Assembly: GCA_003151895.1 (NCBI GenBank)
Contig: PLYX01000071.1
Location: 1 to 11,063, forward strand
DNA: 11,063 bases
From: Solirubrobacterales bacterium
Lineage (GTDB): Bacteria > Actinomycetota > Thermoleophilia > Solirubrobacterales > Solirubrobacteraceae
Reading direction: 5' to 3'
Part shown: positions 1 to 5,602 of the stretch, piece after piece
Layout: every line of letters starts with the position of its first letter
Position numbering within the stretch: the first letter of the stretch is position 1
The notes under the pieces: model-generated
Databases searched by the model: none
The model's input: the letters and a program-made list of their open reading frames with translations, nothing else
What the model was told of the DNA's origin: nothing
Made by a program: the position numbers and the translations under genes

Positions 1-219
1 TGGTACAACCACCAGCACCGCCACTCCGGGATCGGCCTGATGACCCCCGCCGCCGTCCACCACGGCCGCGCCCAAGAACTCCACGCCGAACGCCAGCGAG
101 TCCTCACCGCCGCCTACACCGCGACACCCGAGCGGTTCGTCCGCCAGCCACCACGGCCACCAGCGCTGCCGACAGCCGCCTGGATCAACAAACCGACCAC
201 AGAGGAGGCTGCTCACTAA
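1..219 (+). CDS. IS3-family transposase, C-terminal fragment (cut by window start)
   Basis: Frame 1 is open from the first base to a TAA at 217-219 and encodes 72 residues with no start codon of its own, so the gene begins outside the window. The fragment opens with WYNHQHRHSGIG, then LMTPAAVHHG and a basic, proline-rich tail. This is the usual end of IS3-family OrfB (DDE integrase core) proteins, just after the catalytic glutamate. The catalytic residues and the OrfA frame are outside the window, so integrity cannot be judged. The identification rests on recognised family sequence; assignment to a subgroup is not possible from this piece. The protein would bind the element's ends and catalyse cut-and-join transposition. 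Confidence 0.85.
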   Translation, partial: WYNHQHRHSGIGLMTPAAVHHGRAQELHAERQRVLTAAYTATPERFVRQPPRPPALPTAAWINKPTTEEAAH

Positions 220-258
220 ATTCGACGACCAAGTGTCTCAATCGACTTGACAGGCTCC
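1..258 (+). mobile_element. Right part of an IS3-family insertion sequence
   Basis: The transposase stop at 219 is followed by about 30-40 bp of non-coding sequence (GTGTCTCAATCGACTTGACA, 233-252). Placing the IS end at about 250-258 is inference: another transposase-like reading frame becomes open at 251, as expected if the element had inserted into another gene. The left end is not in the window, so the inverted repeats cannot be compared and no target-site duplication can be checked. Confidence 0.55.
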
Positions 259-385
259 GGCGACCCTCACCCGCAACACGATCCGCCTCCAACACGCCGA
301 CGCCACCTTCCACAAGCTCGCCCAACCCACCAGCCTCCAAGCCCACGCGCTGGACCTCGCCGAACACGCACCCCTCACCACGTAG
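251..385 (+). pseudogene. C-terminal remnant of a second transposase
   Basis: A frame open from 251 (a TGA precedes it at 248-250) runs 44 codons to a TAG at 383-385. The central piece reads TIRLQHADATFHKLAQPTSL and ends in LDLAEHAPLTT. The 'PTxLQxxALDL' tail resembles the C-termini of IS1634-like or related DDE transposases as I remember them; this is a weak family call. There is no start codon and no upstream domain, so it cannot be a functional gene. It directly abuts the presumed IS3 end, which suggests nested insertion. A longer ATG-initiated ORF in another frame (247-486) is rich in Pro and Arg and looks non-coding. Confidence 0.4.
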
Positions 386-465
386 ACACGACCCGGACAG
401 CACCCTCAGCGCGAAAACCCAAGCGCAGAAGCAGATCCCGCAACATCACTCACGGGAACTTCGGA

Positions 466-1491
466 CTAGGCTGCCCGGCGCTTTGAGACCCCCACCGCCG
501 TCAGCGGCATCAGGCAAACCACGCACGCGCCCGTAGGCGCCGGCGGTGGGGGCGCCACCTTCACCCGCAGCGTGCGCGCTAGCCCACCGTCGGCCTGCAC
601 AGTCCTGGCACGGTGCAGCACCGTACGTCGCGTGAGACCCATCAGGCCCCGCGCGCCCGGCACAGCGCAGCTGAGCGCCGCAAGAGCCTGCCCGAACCGA
701 AGCGCCTCATCAAGCCCGCCGCGCTCCAGCCCGCCGGGGCCGACCGCCCGCGCGAGCAACCCGGCGGTCGTCCAGTCTCCCGCCCCGCCACTGTCCACGC
801 TGCGCGCCGGTAGGGCGGGCAGCCTGCGCGGACGTCCGTCCCCGACACGCAGCTCAAGACCTTGCGCTCCATGCGTGACGATCCTGACCTGACCCGCCCG
901 CGGGCTGACCGCGAGATCCTCAAGGCCGCCGACTGAGCGGTCATCGCTGTGCTTGATCACATCCGCCACGCTCGCCGCGCGGCGCAACAGCGCGGCGTTG
1001 GCCGGCACCGAGGGCTCATACACGACCACGCTGCCGTGCTCGGCGTAGTGCTCGGCCAGCGCGAGCGTGCCGGCGTTGGCACGATCGAAGAAGTACACCG
1101 ACGCCTGCGGCACAGCCACGATCAAGCGCTGGGCCTGCTCAAGCGTCAGCGGCCGACTGCGGGGCAGCCGCTCCCGGCACGCCGGGCAGCTCCACCGGAA
1201 GGAATGCCCGTCCCAACGGACGCTGTGGATGAGCCGCGGCGTGGCAACCCCCACAGCCCGGTGGACATGCGCCACATCGACCCCAGCAGACGCGAGGTCT
1301 CCCGTCAGCGTTGCGCCGGCCGCATCATCGCCGGTCTGTCCCGCCAGGCTCGCGTTCCAGCCGAGGAACGCGAGGATCGCCGCCACGTTCGCCGCCGTGC
1401 CGCCCGCACGACGCGCCACCCGCCCGTCCTCGGTCACGATCACATCCAGCGGCATGTAGCCCGCGCACACCACGCTCGCCTTCACGCTCAC
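466..1491 (-). CDS. PfkB/ribokinase-family kinase with paired CxxC motifs
   Basis: This is a sugar or nucleoside kinase of the ribokinase fold, predicted to transfer the gamma phosphate of ATP to a hydroxymethyl group; the substrate is unknown. Numbering is from the GTG at 1491 (341 aa). The N-terminal substrate-binding GGTAANVA lies at 30-37, and the C-terminal signature DSGGAGD at 233-239 includes the anion-hole GAGD with D239 as the expected catalytic base. Length fits the family. CPAC at 102-105 and CVVC at 323-326 are unusual additions that could form a metal site. The start was chosen because the GTG overlaps the upstream gene's TGA (GTGA), with GGGGAG 8 nt upstream (1505-1500). An in-frame GTG at 1515 would add 8 residues. 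It is the last gene of the operon, and transposon debris begins about 80 bp downstream. Kinase family is confident; function in this context is inferred. Confidence 0.85.
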   Translation of the reverse strand: MSVKASVVCAGYMPLDVIVTEDGRVARRAGGTAANVAAILAFLGWNASLAGQTGDDAAGATLTGDLASAGVDVAHVHRAVGVATPRLIHSVRWDGHSFRWSCPACRERLPRSRPLTLEQAQRLIVAVPQASVYFFDRANAGTLALAEHYAEHGSVVVYEPSVPANAALLRRAASVADVIKHSDDRSVGGLEDLAVSPRAGQVRIVTHGAQGLELRVGDGRPRRLPALPARSVDSGGAGDWTTAGLLARAVGPGGLERGGLDEALRFGQALAALSCAVPGARGLMGLTRRTVLHRARTVQADGGLARTLRVKVAPPPPAPTGACVVCLMPLTAVGVSKRRAA

Positions 1492-2513
1492 CGGTAGGGC
1501 TCCCCGGTCAGCCACACGTCGAATATCTCATCCTGATCGCGCAACCCCTCCGCGCCGTCGTGAAGACCGTAGGTCCCTGGGCTGACGTGCTGAACCTCGA
1601 GCTCATGCTCATAGGCGGTCAGCAGCACTCCGAGAGAGAGCAGCTTAGAGGAGTGCGAGGAGAGAACCATGGCGACAGGCCCCAGGGGGCTCAAGGACTC
1701 ACGGTAGCGGTCGTGTAGGCGGCCAATCGTGCGGTACAGGTCAAACGGGTTGCGCTCAGCCGCGTGGATCACGTTCCGCGGCTCCAAAGCGATGTCCTCG
1801 AACAGCAGTTGACGGTACTCCAGCAGCAGCCGGTCACCCCTGCGGGGGTCAGCCGCCGGCCACGGCAGCACCGGGCAGGTCTCGCTCGGCTCCAGTTCCT
1901 CATGCAGCCGGCGCACCCGCGCCACCGCGCGCTCCCCGAGCACCGGAACCCAGATCCTCGTCACGGGTGGGGTCTCCCCAACCGCAGCGCTCCGCGCGAA
2001 CCCGCCGATCGGACCCATCGCGCTCGTGCCCTCCTCGAGGATGCTCTCATCTGCCTGCGGGTTCTCGCACACCGCCACGTGCAGGTCACCGTCCCAGCGT
2101 CGCCTGTCGGTGCTCGGCAGGTGCGCACGCAAAAGTACCCCGCGGATCAACGGGAAGAACACCGACCGCGGCAGTGCCGATACCTCGAGCACCACCTCGC
2201 CGTAGGCCTCGAGCAGCCCGCTGCGCTGAAACTCGTGGCTGACCAACCGCCCCAGGGCACCCGCGTCATGGAAGTCCGGCAGCGGCTGCTCGTTTAGCTC
2301 CCCGCCGGTGAGCGCGATCAGCTCGCCGATCCGCGTGCGGTTAGCCGCCGCCAGCGGGCGCACCGCAAGGTCCGTCGCGTCTTCGGGCAGCGCGATCAAG
2401 AGGCCATCCACCCGCCGCTTGGCCACCTCCACAAGTCGCTCGAGCACCGCCGTGGCACGCGGGTCAAAGCCCGCCCCGGCGACGAACAACAGTGGCCCAT
2501 CGGCGGCCCTCAC
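1488..2513 (-). CDS. Unrecognised conserved-looking alpha/beta protein
   Basis: I do not recognise this 341-residue protein. It begins as a Rossmann-like strand-loop-helix, LLFVAGAGFDPRA at 8-20. Other distinctive stretches are VSALPRSVFFPLI (111-123), LHVAVCENPQADES (144-157), and SSHSSKLLSLGVLL (285-298). There are no signal peptide or membrane segments, so it is probably cytosolic. The glycine-rich first loop could bind a nucleotide-like ligand; this is inference. It sits between the ATPase and the PfkB kinase and overlaps the latter by 4 bp. The GTG at 2513 has no visible ribosome-binding site and lies 55 bp after the ATPase stop. In contrast, an ATG at 2568 overlaps that stop (TGATG) in another frame. 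Removing one C from 2513-2516 fuses the two frames into about 359 residues, so the true N-terminus is probably upstream and frameshifted. Confidence 0.75.
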   Translation of the reverse strand: MRAADGPLLFVAGAGFDPRATAVLERLVEVAKRRVDGLLIALPEDATDLAVRPLAAANRTRIGELIALTGGELNEQPLPDFHDAGALGRLVSHEFQRSGLLEAYGEVVLEVSALPRSVFFPLIRGVLLRAHLPSTDRRRWDGDLHVAVCENPQADESILEEGTSAMGPIGGFARSAAVGETPPVTRIWVPVLGERAVARVRRLHEELEPSETCPVLPWPAADPRRGDRLLLEYRQLLFEDIALEPRNVIHAAERNPFDLYRTIGRLHDRYRESLSPLGPVAMVLSSHSSKLLSLGVLLTAYEHELEVQHVSPGTYGLHDGAEGLRDQDEIFDVWLTGEPYR

Positions 2514-2568
2514 CCCACGCTTGCGCGAGCGCGTCCTGGCCCAGTAGCAGCGGGTGCTCCCAGCGCAT
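2514..2568 (-). other. Probable out-of-frame N-terminus of the alpha/beta gene
   Basis: An ATG at 2568-2566 overlaps the ATPase stop codon as TGATG, matching the coupled junctions elsewhere in the operon. It reads MRWEHPLLLGQDALAQAW before the C4 run (G4 on the coding strand) at 2513-2516, and unaltered the frame stops after about 37 codons. Dropping one base of the run joins it to VRAADGPLLFVAGAGFDP of the main ORF. The joined sequence looks like a natural start for a globular protein. A sequencing or assembly error, a real mutation and a programmed shift cannot be told apart from one sequence. Confidence 0.55.
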
Positions 2569-4520
2569 CACGCGATGTCCAGGGACTCCTGCACCGCAGG
2601 CTCGGTGAGGTCCTCGGTGTCATCGAGCATCCAGCGGCACATCTCATCCAGGGACCGCTCGCGAAAGCCGCCGTAGCCCAGCGGAAGCCCATACCTCACG
2701 CACGTCAAACGGTTCAGGTAGAGCACCATCCACATGTCGTTCTTGACCGAGCGGTCCTTGTGGGCTCGCAGCAGGTTATGCCCGATCGCACCATGCAGCG
2801 TCTGAAAGAGCGCCTCGGCGCCCGGCATGCGCGCGCGGGTCTCAGGGTCGAGCAGCCGCGCCCGGTCGCGCATGCTCAGCGCCGTGCCCGTGACCCCGGG
2901 GGCGTAGGGGGCCTTCGGCCGGTAGGTCTCGCTGCGGCAGAGCTTTGCGATGTGGCGCAGCAGCTGCTGGATCGCCCGCCCGCCGATCCGCCTGTCCGGG
3001 ATCTCCGACCAGAACTGGTCGCTTGCGGCGGTCAGTGCCGCGTCCTGGCGCAGCCGTCCAACCACCGCACCCTGGCGCAGCGTGATCCCAACCAGCATCT
3101 CATCGAACATGTCCGCGCACAGGTTCAGGTACTGCTCGATGTTCTCCGCCGAGAGTTTGGACAGTCGTCGTGAGCCCCAGTAGTAGGGGAGACCGAACTC
3201 GCGTCTCAGCCACAGTTCCGCCGCCTCCCTGATCGAGGTGCTCGACCGTGTCCGCAGCTCCTCATCGCTGAGCTGCAGCTCAAAGAGTCCCATCTCCGGA
3301 CGGTCCTGGTCGCGGCCGATCAGGATCTCAAGCTCACGCCAGCGGGTGGCGGCCGCCAGCGGCTCGAGCTTCGTGGCCTCCTGGAACCAGGCGGCGTAAC
3401 GCTCGCTCCCAGCGACCCGCTCCCGCAGACGCTCGCTGATCGCGTCGCTCGCGCGCTGCGCCCGGGCGTCCAGCGCCTGCGCGTCCTCGACGTCCAGCAG
3501 CTCCACAAACGGCCGCTCCTCATCGTCGTATTGCAACAGCGGTGTCGTCGCGCGCCGCCAGGCGATATCGGCGAGCAGCTTCTCAAAGCGCCGCGTGTGT
3601 GTTCCGCGGCGTGTGACCGAGCCCATCCTTGTGGCTTCGCGCTCCAGCCACACCGGCAGGCTGCTACGCCGCGGCTCACCGTCGCCCACGAGATCCTCGG
3701 GCTCCATTGCCGAGTAGCGCTCGGTGTACCACCGCGCGAGGGTTAGCTCACGGTCGTGCAGGGCGTCCAACAGCAGCGTTCGCTGGCTCGGCGCGAGCTC
3801 CTGGCCGTCATCGAGCAGCAGGAGCGGTCGTAGCGTGCGCTCCTGCCCGTCGGTGTGCAGCCGCGCGCCGCTGAGTGCCCGCAGGCTGTAGAGGGCGGCG
3901 TGGCCGTCCATCTGGTCCTCGTGCGGCAGCACTGAGTCGAGCCGGTCGAGGATCTCCGCCTCGCTCGCTCGCGCCCACGCACGCAATCCCGAGAGCTCCG
4001 GGCCGCCGAGGCGCTCCAGCGCCTGCTCGCCCTCTCCGTCCGCCACGACCCTGACCGCGCCGTCGCCCGCGCCGTCCGCTGTGAGCAGGCATGTCGCGGA
4101 CTCGCAGAACGCGGCGATGATCCGTGCGTCGAGCAGCCGCAGGAACGTGCGCCGCGCGAGCGCCGGCTCGCTCTCCAGATCGACGATCCCGCGGAAGTCG
4201 CGCGCCAGCGCCACCCGAAAGCCCACCACCCCCGGGCGTCCCTGCTCATCCAGCGCCCCCATCGCACGCAGGCGCCCGAGCAGCTCCTCGTTCGCCGAGC
4301 CACGGCTGCACAGCGCGGCGAGCGCCTGGGCGCTCACGGCGCGCAGCAGCGAGGTCTTCCCGGCGCCCGGGGCGCTACGGATCAGCACCGGGCGGTCCCA
4401 CAGCCCGTCGGGTAGCAGGTCCAGCGCGTCCGCGCCGAACGTGCGCAGATACCGGTCCAAGCCCTGGTGGGCGACCTGCTCGGAGGTGCGGGAGCGAAAC
4501 GGGTTTGTGTAGGATCTCAT
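2568..4520 (-). CDS. ORC/CDC6-like P-loop ATPase
   Basis: This 650-residue ATPase has its nucleotide-binding core at the N-terminus. The Walker A loop is SAPGAGKTS at 49-57 (K55, T56), followed by a helix. The likely Walker B is LLLLDDGQE at 233-241 (D237, D238), after an inserted region at about 100-230. The short N-terminal lead with an FRSRTSEQ-type motif before the P-loop, and the long helical C-terminal half, resemble ORC/CDC6-like ATPases seen in bacterial accessory operons. This is pattern recognition, not a search. Such ATPases load onto DNA or remodel complexes, so here it may be a sensor or regulator for the neighbouring enzymes (inference). The ATG overlaps the upstream PRTase stop as ATGA, with GGGA 6 nt before it. 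A winged-helix C-terminus is possible but I could not confirm one. The STAND or generic AAA+ class is the alternative. Confidence 0.75.
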   Translation of the reverse strand: MRSYTNPFRSRTSEQVAHQGLDRYLRTFGADALDLLPDGLWDRPVLIRSAPGAGKTSLLRAVSAQALAALCSRGSANEELLGRLRAMGALDEQGRPGVVGFRVALARDFRGIVDLESEPALARRTFLRLLDARIIAAFCESATCLLTADGAGDGAVRVVADGEGEQALERLGGPELSGLRAWARASEAEILDRLDSVLPHEDQMDGHAALYSLRALSGARLHTDGQERTLRPLLLLDDGQELAPSQRTLLLDALHDRELTLARWYTERYSAMEPEDLVGDGEPRRSSLPVWLEREATRMGSVTRRGTHTRRFEKLLADIAWRRATTPLLQYDDEERPFVELLDVEDAQALDARAQRASDAISERLRERVAGSERYAAWFQEATKLEPLAAATRWRELEILIGRDQDRPEMGLFELQLSDEELRTRSSTSIREAAELWLRREFGLPYYWGSRRLSKLSAENIEQYLNLCADMFDEMLVGITLRQGAVVGRLRQDAALTAASDQFWSEIPDRRIGGRAIQQLLRHIAKLCRSETYRPKAPYAPGVTGTALSMRDRARLLDPETRARMPGAEALFQTLHGAIGHNLLRAHKDRSVKNDMWMVLYLNRLTCVRYGLPLGYGGFRERSLDEMCRWMLDDTEDLTEPAVQESLDIA

Positions 4521-5602
4521 GGTCGGTCCCGATGATGACGCTCATAGCGCGGAAAGAGCGCGTGACGCTTGAGGCTCTCTCGCTCCTGGGTGGTGTCGCC
4601 CCACAGAAGGCTCACGGAGTTGTTCGGGGTGTTGTGGGAGAGCACGAGCGGCAGAGCGCACCGCGCATAGCCGAGCGGTGCCTCTCCCTTGTGCTCGTCG
4701 TTCAGCGCTTTGTCATAGAGACGCTCGTTGAGCTCCGCGAACGGTGGGTCGCTCTGATCCACACGCACGCTGGCGGGCAGCCGCTGCACCACCCGTACCT
4801 CCCACGCCGGCAGCTCGCTGGCGGCGAGGACGCCGTTCAGATGCTCGAGCGCCTGCTCGCTGGCTACATACAGCACCAGCGTGACCTCGGCGTCCCGCGC
4901 GAGTAGCTTCTGCTCGGTCAGCCGCTCGATCGCCACCGAGAGCTTCGCGAGCTTGCCGACGAACGCGCCATCCTCCTCGCGCAGCAGCGTCCGTCCACTC
5001 CCCGCGAAATCGTCAATCAGAAAGATGTGCGCGAAGCTGCCGGCCGCCTGCAACTCTTGCTTCTCCAGGGCCCCGAGCAGCTTCTTGCACATCGGCTCGA
5101 CGAGATCGCCGGGCGGCTCACAGCTCTGCAGGAACTGCTCGTGGGAGAGGAACGGCGCCGAGCGTCGCAGCCGGTCCAGCCGCGCGCCGTCGGATGCGCC
5201 GAGCACCAGCAGCCGCCGCCGCAACGTCGCGAAGTTCGGATGCCCCACCAACTCGGCGACCCGCAGAGCCGAGATGCCGGTCTCCCGCGCCACCCGCTCG
5301 CACAGCACCGGCTCGATATGGTCGGCGTAGACCAGCTCGATCAGATGCGTCATCTCTGCTTCGGAGACGAACAGCAGCCGCTCGAGCACGAACTCCAGCG
5401 CGCAGGCCCGATCGGCAGGCTCCTTGAACTGGTTAAGCCAGGCCGCCAGGCTCTCGAAGAACTTCATCCCGGGGCTGAAGTTCGCATACTCATCCCACTT
5501 GTAGGTCGCGAGTGCCTCCAGGCGACGCACCCGCTCGGCGAACACCGCGCGATCCCATCCCATCAGGGTTCCCAGCAGCTCCTCCGCGAGCTCTGACCTC
5601 AT
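4517..5602 (-). CDS. Divergent phosphoribosyltransferase-like protein
   Basis: This 361-residue protein carries the PRPP-binding signature of type I phosphoribosyltransferases: hydrophobic strand, two acidics, then a small-residue loop, HIFLIDDFAGSGRTLL at 192-207 (D197, D198, G201-T205). An all-helical N-terminal region (about 1-100) includes FSPGMKFFESLAAWLNQF at 42-59. The C-terminal half ends with a distinctive HNTPNNSVSLLWGD at 323-336, which I associate with PRTases of predicted conflict systems (the PRTase-CE type); this is recollection, not verified. Length and architecture differ from purine or pyrimidine salvage enzymes. It could transfer phosphoribose to or from an unusual base, or bind PRPP as a sensor. 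The ATG at 5602 overlaps the SIS-HAD stop (ATGA) and has GAGGGG about 10 nt upstream. Its own stop overlaps the ATPase start. The PRTase fold is well supported; the reaction is unknown. Confidence 0.75.
   Translation of the reverse strand: MRSELAEELLGTLMGWDRAVFAERVRRLEALATYKWDEYANFSPGMKFFESLAAWLNQFKEPADRACALEFVLERLLFVSEAEMTHLIELVYADHIEPVLCERVARETGISALRVAELVGHPNFATLRRRLLVLGASDGARLDRLRRSAPFLSHEQFLQSCEPPGDLVEPMCKKLLGALEKQELQAAGSFAHIFLIDDFAGSGRTLLREEDGAFVGKLAKLSVAIERLTEQKLLARDAEVTLVLYVASEQALEHLNGVLAASELPAWEVRVVQRLPASVRVDQSDPPFAELNERLYDKALNDEHKGEAPLGYARCALPLVLSHNTPNNSVSLLWGDTTQERESLKRHALFPRYERHHRDRP

Noticed and set aside
247..486. A 79-codon plus-strand ORF after the IS3 end
   Set aside because: It starts at the presumed IS boundary, is rich in Pro, His and Arg with no motif, and overlaps the kinase 3' end; another frame over the same bases looks more like a transposase remnant.
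4124..4906. A 260-codon plus-strand ORF
   Set aside because: It is antisense to the start of the ATPase gene and the end of the PRTase gene, where P-loop and HNTPNN motifs support the minus strand; composition is Arg/Pro/Ser-rich.
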